From assembly GCF_003574465.1 (NCBI RefSeq), contig NZ_QOWC01000019.1, forward strand, positions 1 through 64,000: a DNA stretch of 64,000 nt, given 5' to 3'. Positions within the stretch are counted from its first letter, which is position 1; each line of letters begins with the position of its first letter. A model generated the notes under the pieces. That model saw nothing but the letters and a program-made list of their open reading frames with translations, was not told the origin of the DNA and searched no databases. The translations under genes were made by a program, and so were the position numbers. The stretch comes from Methylobacterium crusticola. GTDB lineage: Bacteria > Pseudomonadota > Alphaproteobacteria > Rhizobiales > Beijerinckiaceae. Positions 1 to 8,331 of the stretch are shown in pieces.

Positions 1-484
1 TCGCCTGGACGAGGCCGGCGGCGCCGCGCAGCGCGCCCGGCGCCAAGTCGCGCGCCAGGAAGCGCTCCGGCGCGTAGGGCCCGGGCAGCCGCAGCGCGCC
101 GGTCGCCCCGGCGCCGAAGCCGAAGCGGGCGTAGTAGGGCGCGTCGCCGACGAGCAGCACCGCGGCATGGCCGGCCGCCCCGGCCCGGGCGAGGGCCTCC
201 CGCATCAGCCGCGCGCCGATCCCGAGCCCGTGCAGGGCCGGGTCGACGGCGAGCGGGCCGAGCATCAGGGCGGGGCGGTCCGGGCCGGCGCTGACGTTCC
301 ACAGCCGCACGGTGGCGGCGAGGCGCTCCTCGGCCACGGCCACGAGGGCCAGGCCCTCGGCCGGCAGGCGCCCCTCGCGCAGGCGCTCGCAGGTCTTGGC
401 GAAGCGGGCCGCGCCGGAGCAGGCATCGAGCAGGTGCTCGCGGGCGGGGATGTCGGTGCTGCGCTCGTCGCGGATGTGGATCAC
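1..484 (-). CDS. GNAT family N-acetyltransferase (partial, C-terminus outside window)
   Basis: The first 161 codons of an acetyltransferase read leftwards from a GTG at 484, preceded by a GGGAGGG ribosome-binding site. The acetyl-CoA-binding region is visible at about residues 80-100, where LGPLAVDP is followed by the LGIGARLM P-loop, then the YYARFGF segment. That layout is typical of YhbS-like GNAT proteins, which move an acetyl group from acetyl-CoA to an amine. The substrate cannot be told. The gene lies about 215 nt downstream of the decarboxylase on the same strand, with a strong hairpin between them, so co-transcription is doubtful. The protein has no stop before base 1 and is incomplete. 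Confidence 0.85.
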   Translation of the reverse strand, partial: MIHIRDERSTDIPAREHLLDACSGAARFAKTCERLREGRLPAEGLALVAVAEERLAATVRLWNVSAGPDRPALMLGPLAVDPALHGLGIGARLMREALARAGAAGHAAVLLVGDAPYYARFGFGAGATGALRLPGPYAPERFLARDLAPGALRGAAGLVQA

Positions 485-659
485 GGCCGTACCCTCCCGA
501 TGCCGATCAGGGGAAAGGACAGCCCTCGCACCCGCCGCGTGGAGCGGCGGGCCGTCCGGGACTCTCGAGGTTGCGGGGTGTCGCGCGGGCGCGCGGGCGG
601 CATCGGTTGAGGAGCGCAACGCCGGGGCCGGCGCTTCGTTCCGGGCCGCGGCCGGGAGT

Positions 660-693
660 GGCGCGGGCGGCGCGTGGGGGCGCCGCCCGCGCC
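660..693 (-). terminator. 14-bp GC hairpin just after the decarboxylase stop
   Basis: A perfect 14-bp inverted repeat (660-673 with 680-693) encloses a 6-nt loop, starting 7 nt past the stop of the leftward decarboxylase gene. There is no T-run after it, so it is terminator-like by position and stem strength but not a canonical intrinsic terminator. Confidence 0.5.
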
Positions 694-700
694 GGGCGGG

Positions 701-1867
701 TCAGATCACGTAGGATTGCAGCGGGGGGAAGCCGTTGAAGGCCACCGCCGCGTAGGTCGTGGTGTAGGCCCCGGCGCCCTCGATCAGCACCTTGTCCCCG
801 ATGGCGAGCGAGATCGGCAGCGGGTAGGGGGTCTTCTCGTAGAGCACGTCGGCCGAGTCGCAGGTCGGGCCGGCGAGCACGCACGGGACCATGCGGTCCT
901 CGTCGTGGTCGGTCCGGATGGCGTAGCGGATCGACTCGTCCATCGTCTCGGCGAGGCCGCCGAACTTGCCGATGTCGAGGTAGACCCACCGCACCTCGTC
1001 CTCGGCCTCGGACTTGCGCGAGACGAGCACGACCTCGGCCTCGATGATGCCCGCGTTGCCGACCATGCCGCGGCCCGGCTCGATGATGGTCTCCGGCAGG
1101 CGGTTGCCGAAGTGCTTGGTCAGGGCCCGGAAGATGGCGTCGCCGTAGGATTCCACGCCCGGCACCTGCTTGAGGTACTTGGTCGGGAAGCCGCCGCCGA
1201 GGTTGACCATCGACAGGCTGATGCCGCGCAGGGCGCACTCGCGGAAGATCATGGAGGCGGAGGCGAGCGCCCCGTCCCAGGCTTCCGTGTTGCCCTGCTG
1301 CGAGCCGACGTGGAACGACACGCCGTAGGCGGTGAGCCCGAGCCGGTGGCCGTGCTCCAGCACGTCCACGGCCATCTCGGGCACGCAGCCGAACTTGCGC
1401 GACAGGGGCCACTCGGCGCCGGCGCCGTCGCAGAGGATGCGGCAGAACACCTGCACGTCCTCGGCGGCGACCTCCGCCGCCTCGGCGGCCCGGGCGATCT
1501 TCTCCACCTCCGCCTCGCAATCGACCGCGAACAGGCGCACGCCGAGCCGGAGGGCGCGGGCGATGCAGCGCTCCTTCTTGATCGTGTTGCCGAAGGAGAT
1601 GCGGTCGGCGGTGGCGCCGGCCGCGAGGGCCATCTGGATCTCCACCACCGAGGCGGTGTCGAAGCAGGAGCCCATGTCGGCGAGCAGGCGCAGCACCTCG
1701 GGGGCCGGGTTCGCCTTGACGGCGTAGAACACCCGGGTGTCCGGCAGGGCGCGGGAGAAGGCGGTGTAGTTGTCGCGCACGATGTCGAGGTCGAGCACCA
1801 TCACGGGGCCCTCGTCCCGGCCGAGATCACGGCGCGCGCGCAGGAAGTCGCGGATGCGATCGGTCAT
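701..1867 (-). CDS. Type III PLP-dependent decarboxylase (ornithine/lysine/diaminopimelate type)
   Basis: This 388-residue fold-III PLP enzyme should decarboxylate ornithine or lysine to putrescine or cadaverine in the cytosol. The Schiff-base lysine is K51 in FYAVKANP. The glycine-rich phosphate-binding stretch NLGGGFP and the EPGR motif are present, and the GPTCDSADVLYE segment carries the active-site cysteine and aspartate contributed across the dimer. Length and motifs fit the short bacterial ornithine/lysine decarboxylases rather than LysA. I chose ATG 1867, which has GGTGGGA 6 nt upstream. A TTG at 1882 in frame is possible but has no better site. The gene stands alone on its strand, ahead of a hairpin. 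Confidence 0.9.
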   Translation of the reverse strand: MTDRIRDFLRARRDLGRDEGPVMVLDLDIVRDNYTAFSRALPDTRVFYAVKANPAPEVLRLLADMGSCFDTASVVEIQMALAAGATADRISFGNTIKKERCIARALRLGVRLFAVDCEAEVEKIARAAEAAEVAAEDVQVFCRILCDGAGAEWPLSRKFGCVPEMAVDVLEHGHRLGLTAYGVSFHVGSQQGNTEAWDGALASASMIFRECALRGISLSMVNLGGGFPTKYLKQVPGVESYGDAIFRALTKHFGNRLPETIIEPGRGMVGNAGIIEAEVVLVSRKSEAEDEVRWVYLDIGKFGGLAETMDESIRYAIRTDHDEDRMVPCVLAGPTCDSADVLYEKTPYPLPISLAIGDKVLIEGAGAYTTTYAAVAFNGFPPLQSYVI

Positions 1868-2605
1868 GCTCAGTCCCACCAAAGGTTCGAGAGGGCTCCC
1901 GCGGGAACCCGATGTCGAAGATCAGACGGCGGGTGAGCCGTCCGGCGTCAGGGGGCGATGCGACGCGCTGCGGACGTGCTGTGGAGACACGACGCGCGGC
2001 GCGGGCGCAGAGCACCCGGAAGCTGCCTTGGATTGGAACGGGATGGCCCGGTCCGCACACGGGGCAAAGAGAAACAAGCCTCTTCGGTGTCGACCTTTGG
2101 AGGGCCGACGAGACCAAAAAAGCCCGTTCGTCGTTGCTTTAAGCTGCGTCCCCCGTGGAGAGCGGGGTTCGCCGGTTTTGCCTCCGGCTGCCGGTTGTTG
2201 TCGGGGTCCGGTGTCGCCACCTGGATGCCGGCCGAAGGGCTCCACCCTGTCGACCATCGATCCTTTAAGACCCCTGGCGGCTGTCCGGCCTCTTGTCCGG
2301 ATGCCCACCAACCGGCACGCGGCCACAGGCACGTGCGAAATTGGGCAAGGCGATACATACGGATCGACCCCCTCTCCCGCAACCCCGCCGACGCGATTTT
2401 CCGCAAGAATCCGACGGGGTGGCGCGCGCGCCACGCCGGGGCCGCGCAGGCCCTTCTCAAGCGCCGCCGGACGGGCCATTCAGCGGCTCGCGGCGGGCGG
2501 CCCGCCCGCGGCCTCCGGCGGCGCGCCCGGCGCCGGAGGCCGCGTCGCGCCGCCGCCGCGCCATTGGCCTCGCGTTCAGGACGCGGGGCGTACCCGAAAG
2601 ACGCC
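1868..2605. other. Intergenic stretch without a convincing gene
   Basis: This 738-nt gap separates the divergent decarboxylase and glucan genes. All six frames have long open stretches because of the high GC content, but none has protein-like composition or a ribosome-binding site. It must hold both promoters. A 14-bp hairpin is annotated separately at 2507-2544. Confidence 0.6.
2507..2544 (+). promoter_or_regulatory. Strong hairpin in the leader of the glucan biosynthesis gene
   Basis: Bases 2507-2520 pair perfectly with 2531-2544 around a 10-nt loop, ending about 60 nt before the ATG at 2606. No T-run follows on either strand. It could be a leader structure, an attenuator or the end of an unseen transcript. 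Confidence 0.35.
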
Positions 2606-4234
2606 ATGACGATCGCACCCTCCCGCCGCGGCCTCCTGGCCGGCCTCCTCTCGACCGCCGCGCTGCCGCGCCTGGCGGGCGCCCAGGTCGGGCCGACGCA
2701 GCCCGGGCCGAGCGCTCTGCCGCCCCCCGCCGGGAGCCCGCCCCCGGCGGGGGGCCCCGCGCCGCCCCGGTTCCGCTTCGAGGAGGTGGTGCGCCGGGCC
2801 CGCGCCCTCTCGGGGGCGCCCTTCGAGGCGGCGGCGCCCGCCCTGCCGGCGCCCCTCGGCGGGCTCGACTACGACGCCTGGCGGGACATCCGCTTCCGGC
2901 CCGACAAGGCGCTGCTCGGCGACCAGGACGGGCCGTTCCGGCTCCAGCTCTTCCACCTCGGCTTCCTGTTCACCCGGCCGGTGACCGTGAACGTGGTGCG
3001 CGACGGCGTGCCGACCCCGATCCCCTACCAGCCGGCGCTGTTCGATTACGGCCGCACCGCCATCGAGAAGCCGCTGCCGGTCAACCTCGGCTTCGCGGGC
3101 TTCCGGCTCCACTACCCCCTGAACAAGCCCGGGCTCCTCGACGAGCTCATCGCCTTCCTGGGCGCGAGCTACTACCGCTTCCTCGGCCGCGACCAGCTCT
3201 ACGGCCTCTCGGCCCGGGGCCTCGCCGTCAACGTCGAGGGCGCGGGCGGGCCGGAGGAGTTCCCGTTCTTCCGCGAGTTCTGGATCGAGATGCCGCCGAA
3301 GGCCGCCGACCGGGCGGTGATCTACGGCCTCCTCGACGGGCCCTCCTGCACCGGCGCGTTCCAGTTCCTGGTCTACCCGGGCGACGAGACCGTGGTCGAC
3401 GTCAGGGCCTCCCTGCACCCGCGCCGGGACATGGCCGAGGTCGGCATCGCGCCCCTGACCTCGATGTTCTTCATCGGCGAGAACGAGCGCCGCCACCCGG
3501 ACGATTACCGGCCCGAACTGCACGATTCCGACGGTCTGCTGATGCAGTCGGGCGGCGGCGAGTGGATCTGGCGCCCCCTGCGCAACCCCCGCGAGCGCTG
3601 GATCTCGTCCTTCCTCGACCGGGACCCGAAGGGCTTCGGGCTGATGCAGCGCGACCGGGTGTTCGAGGATTACCAGGACCTCGAGGCTTTCTACCACCGC
3701 CGCCCGGGCTACTGGGTCGAGCCCCAGGGCGAGTGGGGGGAGGGGGCGGTCCGCCTGGTCGAGCTGCCCACCCAGAACGAGACCCACGACAACGTCGTGG
3801 CCTACTGGCAGCCCCGGCAGCCCTACCGGGCCGGCGAGGCGGTGGAGCTGTCCTACAAGGTCAGGGCCCTCGCCGGGACCGAGGACCTGCATCCGGGCGG
3901 CCGGGTGGTGAACACCTACGTGGCCCGCACGGCGGCGAGCGGCGGCTCGGGCGAGGCGCTCGACGCCACGACCCGGCGCTTCCTCGTCGACTTCTCGGGC
4001 GGCGACCTCGCCTACTGGCTCGCCGACCCGAAGGCCGTCGAGATCGTGCCCTCGACCACGCAGGGCCGCATCACCGCGACCTCGCTGGTGGCGAACCTGC
4101 ACGTGAAGGGATTCCGCGCCGCCATCGACGTCAAGCTCGACCGGGCGGGCCAGTCGACGGACCTGCGCGCCTTCCTGAGGGCCGGCGGCCGCACGCTCAC
4201 GGAGACCTGGACCTATCCGTGGACCGCCGCGTGA
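2606..4234 (+). CDS. Glucan biosynthesis protein, MdoG/OpgG-OpgD family, Tat-exported
   Basis: This 542-residue periplasmic protein belongs to the MdoG family needed to assemble osmoregulated periplasmic glucans. It opens with a twin-arginine signal (SRRGLLAGLL) ending in an AGA site near residue 28, then a Pro-rich linker. The family core starts around residue 53 with FRFEEVVRRARALS and runs through DYDAWRDIRF, LYGLSARGLA, FWIEMP and the ENERRHPDDYRPELHDSDGL block to the C-terminal beta-rich domain. Tat export is typical of OpgD and Sec export of OpgG, so the exact paralogue is left open. The frame is open far upstream, but the twin-arginine start at ATG 2606 is clearly the real one. The stop overlaps the start of the next gene. 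Confidence 0.92.
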   Translation: MTIAPSRRGLLAGLLSTAALPRLAGAQVGPTQPGPSALPPPAGSPPPAGGPAPPRFRFEEVVRRARALSGAPFEAAAPALPAPLGGLDYDAWRDIRFRPDKALLGDQDGPFRLQLFHLGFLFTRPVTVNVVRDGVPTPIPYQPALFDYGRTAIEKPLPVNLGFAGFRLHYPLNKPGLLDELIAFLGASYYRFLGRDQLYGLSARGLAVNVEGAGGPEEFPFFREFWIEMPPKAADRAVIYGLLDGPSCTGAFQFLVYPGDETVVDVRASLHPRRDMAEVGIAPLTSMFFIGENERRHPDDYRPELHDSDGLLMQSGGGEWIWRPLRNPRERWISSFLDRDPKGFGLMQRDRVFEDYQDLEAFYHRRPGYWVEPQGEWGEGAVRLVELPTQNETHDNVVAYWQPRQPYRAGEAVELSYKVRALAGTEDLHPGGRVVNTYVARTAASGGSGEALDATTRRFLVDFSGGDLAYWLADPKAVEIVPSTTQGRITATSLVANLHVKGFRAAIDVKLDRAGQSTDLRAFLRAGGRTLTETWTYPWTAA

Positions 4235-4755
4235 CGGCCGACCGGGACCACCCCGCCGTCACGATCCGGCACGCCCGGCCCGAGGACCTCGACGCCCTGA
4301 TGGCCCTCGAGGTCGCGGCCTTCGCGAGCGACCGGGCGGAGCGCCGGGCGCTGCGCCACGCCGTCCGCTCGCCGACGATCTCGCTCCTCGTGGCGCTCGA
4401 CGGGGCGGTGCTGGTCGGCGCCGCCACCATCGAGCGCCGCCGCGGCAGCGCCTGCGCCCGCCTCTCCTCCATCGCGGTGGCGCCGAGCCGGGCCGGCACC
4501 GGCCTCGGCCGCGTCCTGCTCGAGGCCGCCGAGCGGGAGGCGCGCGCGAAGGGCTGCGCGTGCCTGCGCCTCGAGGTGCGCGAGGACAACGGCGCCGGCA
4601 TCCGCCTGTACGAGCGCAGCGGCTACGTGCGGTTCGAGACCGTGGAGGATTACTACGAGGACGGCATGACCGCTTGGCGCTACGAGAAGCGCCTCGGGGC
4701 CGGGAATGCGGACGCGCACCGGCCCGCGCCCGGCGCGGCCGCCGGGGACGGCTGA
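4231..4755 (+). CDS. GNAT family N-acetyltransferase (RimI-like)
   Basis: A 174-residue acetyltransferase starting at GTG 4231, which overlaps the TGA of the glucan gene by 4 nt (GTGA) and implies translational coupling. The N-terminal strand VTIRHARPEDLDALMALE, the LSSIAVAPSRAGTGLG acetyl-CoA loop and the C-terminal NGAGIRLYERSGYVRF motif are textbook GNAT. The RLYERSGY end is shared with RimI-type protein N-alpha-acetyltransferases and many small-molecule acetylases. The substrate is unknown. Pairing with a glucan protein could hint at envelope substituent chemistry, but that is only inference. Confidence 0.88.
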   Translation: MTADRDHPAVTIRHARPEDLDALMALEVAAFASDRAERRALRHAVRSPTISLLVALDGAVLVGAATIERRRGSACARLSSIAVAPSRAGTGLGRVLLEAAEREARAKGCACLRLEVREDNGAGIRLYERSGYVRFETVEDYYEDGMTAWRYEKRLGAGNADAHRPAPGAAAGDG

Positions 4756-4811
4756 GGCCGGGATCCGGGTGCGAGCGCCCGGGCGCGCCGGCGCCCGGGC
4801 CCCGCGGCCGG

Positions 4812-5015
4812 TCACGGCCCCGGCACCAGGCGGCCCGCGAACGCCAGGGCCATGCAGGCCGCGCCGAGGGCGAATTCCCACGGGCGGATGTCGCCCCCGA
4901 TGGAGGCGACCACGGCCTGCCCGACCAGGACGATCCCGACGAGGGGCGGCCCGTAGGTGAGGACGCGGCGCACCGGCGTGCGCCACGTCGCCCGGCCGCG
5001 GGAAGGCGGCGCCAC
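4812..5015 (-). CDS. Small two-helix membrane protein, unknown function
   Basis: A 67-residue protein read from GTG 5015 with GGAGG 7 nt upstream. After a basic N-terminus it has two hydrophobic segments, about residues 20-42 and 47-64, and so should be an inner-membrane hairpin. It starts 21 nt after the glutathione S-transferase stop on the same strand, so the two are probably one transcript. I do not recognise a family. Confidence 0.5.
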   Translation of the reverse strand: MAPPSRGRATWRTPVRRVLTYGPPLVGIVLVGQAVVASIGGDIRPWEFALGAACMALAFAGRLVPGP

Positions 5016-5036
5016 GGGTGCGCCTCCGCCCGGGGC

Positions 5037-5738
5037 TCAGCGCCGGGTGTTCGCCGCCGTCTGCCCGAACATGATCGCCTTGGCCTCCTCCGACATCGTC
5101 GGCTGCTGGTTGATCGCCTGCGCCCGGGCGTAGGCGGCGCGGGTGGCGGGGCGCTCGGCGACCGCCCCGAACCAGCGCTTCAGGTTCGGGTGCTCGTCGA
5201 GGTTCTGGCGCTGGCGCTCGTGGGGCACGATCCACGGGTAGATCGCCATGTCGGCGATGCTGTAGTCGGGCCCCGCCACGAAGGCGCGGTCGGCGAGGCG
5301 CCGGTCGAGCACGCCGTAGAGCCGGTTCGTCTCCTTGACGTAGCGGTCGATGGCGTAGGGGATCTGCTCCGGCGCGTACTGCACGAAGTGGTGGTTCTGG
5401 CCGGCCATGGGCCCGAGGCCGCCCATCTGCCAGAACAGCCATTGCAGCACCTCGGCCCGGCCGTGGGTGCCGGCCGGGATGAAGCGCCCGGTCTTCTCGG
5501 CGAGGTAGAGCAGGATCGCGCCCGACTCGAACAGGGACACGGGCGCGCCCCCGCCCGCGGGCGCGTGGTCGACCATCGCGGGGATGCGGTTGTTCGGGGC
5601 GATCCGGAGGAAGTCCGGCTCGAACTGCTCGCCCTTGCCGATGTTGACCGGCTTCAGGGCGTAGGGCAGGCCGGCCTCCTCGAGGAACATCGTCACCTTG
5701 TGCCCGTTCGGGGTCGTCCAGTAGTAGAGGTCGATCAT
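5037..5738 (-). CDS. Glutathione S-transferase (YfcG-like, disulfide-bond reductase type)
   Basis: A 233-residue cytosolic protein with the N-terminal thioredoxin-like domain (MIDLYYWTTPNGHKVTMFLEE) carrying the TPNG element of YghU/YfcG-type enzymes. It also has the cis-Pro region NNRIPAMVDH and the ESGAILLYLAEKTG glutathione-binding motif. The helical C-terminal domain includes YSIADMAIYPWI, the conserved GST N-capping region. These enzymes bind glutathione or glutathionylspermidine and usually reduce disulfides. The frame is open far upstream, but only ATG 5738 gives the family start. Confidence 0.93.
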   Translation of the reverse strand: MIDLYYWTTPNGHKVTMFLEEAGLPYALKPVNIGKGEQFEPDFLRIAPNNRIPAMVDHAPAGGGAPVSLFESGAILLYLAEKTGRFIPAGTHGRAEVLQWLFWQMGGLGPMAGQNHHFVQYAPEQIPYAIDRYVKETNRLYGVLDRRLADRAFVAGPDYSIADMAIYPWIVPHERQRQNLDEHPNLKRWFGAVAERPATRAAYARAQAINQQPTMSEEAKAIMFGQTAANTRR

Positions 5739-6602
5739 CGGCCGCTCCGGGTATCCCGTGGATGGGACGCCGCCGAGGTGGTGCGGCCCGGGTCGGCGGT
5801 CAAGCCGCGGCCGGCGCAGGGCGGGTCCGCCGTGGGCAGGCGGCCCGCGCCGCGGCGGACGCCACCCCGTACGAGGCCGAGCGCAGCGGCCGCAACCGCT
5901 TCGCGCGCCGCTTGCGCGGTCGCCGGTGGCCGGGCCGGCCTCAGGTGGAAACGCTTCAGCGTTTCGATGCGGCTGCGGGTGTCCGTCGGATGAGGGTTTC
6001 GCGTAAGGCGACCCTGCCCGGCTGCCGGGGGGTCGAGCCGGTCCGCGAAATGGTCGGAGAACACCGTCGCCTCGAACACCGCCGCAGCCGACTCGCCCAC
6101 CGCTTCCATCGACCGCTCCGTCAACTTCCGCCAAGGCAGACGACCGCTTCAGAACTCCCCTCGCTTGTCACCTCTTCCTTCTACCGACTGCCCTGAGGGT
6201 AAGATGGAATTTCGTATATAATGATGTTCTATCAGCAGGTGCTCATAAAACTGTCTTCTGCGAGAATGTGGCGCGAAAGACTCGCCGGATATCCTATGTG
6301 CAGCCAATCAGGCTAACAACTTTACATCATGATGCTCGACGCAAAAATATATGCCGAGCGGTTCGCGAATGAGGTCTGCCTTGCAAATCCGGATTACAAC
6401 CTGTTGGCATCGTCGCAAGCCCGTGATATGTTGAGTTTGCATTAACTGGAAAACTCGACGGTAATTGCGTCCTTGCGAATTGGCCGCCAAGTCGGTCTGC
6501 GCCACCGCGCCAGGTGCGGCTGGCCGGGCGATGATCCTCTGCGATGCATGCGATGCGGACGGAGAGCGGCGGCCTTACCGCACGCACAGGGAGGCTTCCT
6601 GA
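5739..6602. other. Gap with a composition switch; AT-rich from about 6180 to 6470
   Basis: The left part is ordinary GC-rich DNA upstream of the GST gene, including a small GAAACGC/GCGTTTC hairpin around 5947-5964. From about 6180 the sequence becomes clearly AT-rich (for example TTTCGTATATAATGATG near 6210). It contains a possible 38-codon ORF (6329-6445, listed separately) before returning to high GC ahead of the lysozyme gene. I see no other gene. Confidence 0.6.
6329..6445 (+). CDS. Possible 38-residue peptide or gene remnant
   Basis: A short ORF with protein-like composition (mixed charged and hydrophobic residues, containing YAERFANEV and NPDYNLLASS) in the AT-rich patch. A TAA lies in frame just before its ATG and there is no clear ribosome-binding site. 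It may be the tail of a decayed gene rather than a translated peptide. Confidence 0.2.
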   Translation: MMLDAKIYAERFANEVCLANPDYNLLASSQARDMLSLH

Positions 6603-7361
6603 ATGTCGGACGATCAGGCGAATCCCGATACTCTCACGGAAGACGAGCTGGAGTCGGCCCGCGCAGCCAGAGAGGCTCTGGAGTGGCTTCGCGGCGAACA
6701 CGGCGACGCGGTGGCCGGTGAGGAGGGCGCCGCGGAGGCCCTTCCCCCCGCGGACATCTCGCCCGCGGCCTTCGACCTGATCGTCACCTTCGAGGTGACG
6801 AGCCGCGCGCTCTACGAGGATCGGTATCGACGACCAACCTGGCCGGGCGGTGAGTCGGGCGCGACGATCGGGATCGGCTACGACGTCGGCTACGCCCAGG
6901 GCCGCCTGGAGCCGGATTGGAGCGGCGTCATCCCGGACCCGATGATCGCCGACCTGAGGCAGGCCCTCGGGGTGACCGGGGATGACGCGCGAGCCCTCGC
7001 GGCGCGGCTCGGCACCACGGTGGACGTGCCCTGGGACGCCGCCATCGCGGTGCACCGGACCAAGGTGGTCCCGCGCTGGACGCAGGTCGTCACGCGGGCC
7101 CTCCCGCACACGGATCGGATCGGCCCCGACTGCCTCGGGGCCCTCGTCTCGCTGACCTACAACCGTGGCGCGACGTTCCGGAAGGACGGCGATCGCTATC
7201 GGGAGATGCGGGCCATCCGCCAGCACATGGAGGCGGCCGAGTTCGATCTCGTCCCGGGCGACATCCGTGCGATGGCGCGGCTATGGCCGAATGTGGCAGG
7301 CCTGCGCAAGCGGCGCGAGCGCGAGGCCGCGCTCTTCGAGGCGGGGCTTGCTGCGGCCTGA
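6603..7361 (+). CDS. Phage-type lysozyme-like protein (GH24/pesticin-like)
   Basis: A 252-residue protein likely to cleave the glycan strands of peptidoglycan. Residues 1-50 form an acidic, Glu/Ala-rich tail. The catalytic-type region follows with DLIVTFEVTSRALYE, then GATIGIGYDVGYA, which matches the Glu-loop-Gly-Tyr core of phage lysozymes. The helical half carries LGALVSLTYNRG, the signature of T4-like/GH24 lysozymes. No Sec signal peptide is visible, so export needs another route (holin, secretion system or lysis). GGAGG lies 7 nt before the start. It is followed by another wall-active gene at 7649. Confidence 0.75.
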   Translation: MSDDQANPDTLTEDELESARAAREALEWLRGEHGDAVAGEEGAAEALPPADISPAAFDLIVTFEVTSRALYEDRYRRPTWPGGESGATIGIGYDVGYAQGRLEPDWSGVIPDPMIADLRQALGVTGDDARALAARLGTTVDVPWDAAIAVHRTKVVPRWTQVVTRALPHTDRIGPDCLGALVSLTYNRGATFRKDGDRYREMRAIRQHMEAAEFDLVPGDIRAMARLWPNVAGLRKRREREAALFEAGLAAA

Positions 7362-7362
7362 G

Positions 7363-7485
7363 GGCCGTCCTCGGCGGGACATCGGACCGGCCCTGCGCGG
7401 GACCGTCCAGAACATCAGCACGCAGCACAGCCCGTCGCTCGGGTTCGGCGTGCTCGACGCGGCGGCGTTCGTGGCCGCCGTCTAA
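7363..7485 (+). pseudogene. Short fragment resembling the C-terminus of a subtilase
   Basis: Just after the lysozyme stop, in another frame, about 40 codons end in SLGFGVLDAAAFVAAV and a stop. A glycine-rich turn followed by DAAAFVAA is how many S8 (subtilisin-like) peptidases end. No upstream part of such a gene exists here, so if real it is only a leftover tail. The match is short and could be chance. Confidence 0.25.
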
Positions 7486-7648
7486 GCATCTCCGAGACGA
7501 GTCGCGCCGAGCCATCCTGCCCAGGACACGGTGCAGCGGATGCCGACGTTTCGGGACGACGAGGGACACGAGGGCCCCTCGAACAAGGGACCGGGACCGT
7601 CCGGTGCAACGCAAGCACACCAGCGGCCCGCGCAGCAGGGAGAGCGAG

Positions 7649-8236
7649 ATGACCGACCAAGCGAGCGGCGACAACGAGGTCGAGGCGGAAGCGGCGGCCG
7701 ACGAGGCCGAGCAGAGGGCCTTCGATGCCGGCCCGGCGGGACTGGAGCGGAGCGAGGAGGCCGCCGACGCCTCCGAGGTCGAGGCCGCGTTCAAGGCGCA
7801 CGTCGACGGCCTGGGCCTGAGGTTCTTCACGTTCCGGGAGTTCCTGTTCCTCGGCGGAACGCACTCGACTCCCGGCAGCCGCTGCTTCGGCCTGAACGCG
7901 CTGCCGGCCAAGGCGCTGTGGCGCAACCTCGACGCGACCGCCCGGGCCCTCGACGAGTTGCGCAGCCGGCTCAACGCACCGATCCGCCTGAACAGCATCT
8001 ACCGCAACGAGGCCTACAACCGCTGCCTCTCCGGCACGGCGTCCGAGAGCCAGCACAAGCAGATGCGCGCCATCGACTTCACGGCGGCGGACGGCAGGGG
8101 TCCGGGACATTGGAGCGACGTGCTGATCAGGATGCGCGACGTCGAGGGCGTCTTCAGCGGCGGCATCGGCATCTACAACACCTTCGTGCACGTCGACACG
8201 CGCGGCCACCGCGCCGACTGGGACATGCGGCACTGA
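7649..8236 (+). CDS. M15-family peptidase (D-Ala-D-Ala carboxypeptidase-like)
   Basis: A 195-residue zinc peptidase that probably cuts peptidoglycan stem peptides. As in the lysozyme upstream, an acidic Glu/Ala-rich tail of about 50 residues comes first. The M15A-type domain begins near GLRFFTFREFL. The zinc ligands are visible in SESQHKQMRAIDF (His and Asp of the SxHxxGxAxD motif, with Gly replaced) and in FVHVDTRG (second His-x-Asp). There is no signal peptide. GAGCGAG precedes ATG 7649. Confidence 0.82.
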   Translation: MTDQASGDNEVEAEAAADEAEQRAFDAGPAGLERSEEAADASEVEAAFKAHVDGLGLRFFTFREFLFLGGTHSTPGSRCFGLNALPAKALWRNLDATARALDELRSRLNAPIRLNSIYRNEAYNRCLSGTASESQHKQMRAIDFTAADGRGPGHWSDVLIRMRDVEGVFSGGIGIYNTFVHVDTRGHRADWDMRH

Positions 8237-8331
8237 TGCAGGGCGGCGCCGTGCGGGGCATGGCCCGCACGGCGCCGGACCCCGTCGCTTCTCGCCCACG
8301 CCGTCGTCACGCGCTTCTCGGGGAGGATCAC

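Noticed and set aside
1958-2605. Upstream extension of the glucan protein by 216 residues
   Set aside because: The twin-arginine leader begins at 2606, and sequence before it has no protein character.
5735-6124. 129-codon minus-strand ORF upstream of the GST gene
   Set aside because: Low-complexity composition, no ribosome-binding site, and it overlaps the GST start region.
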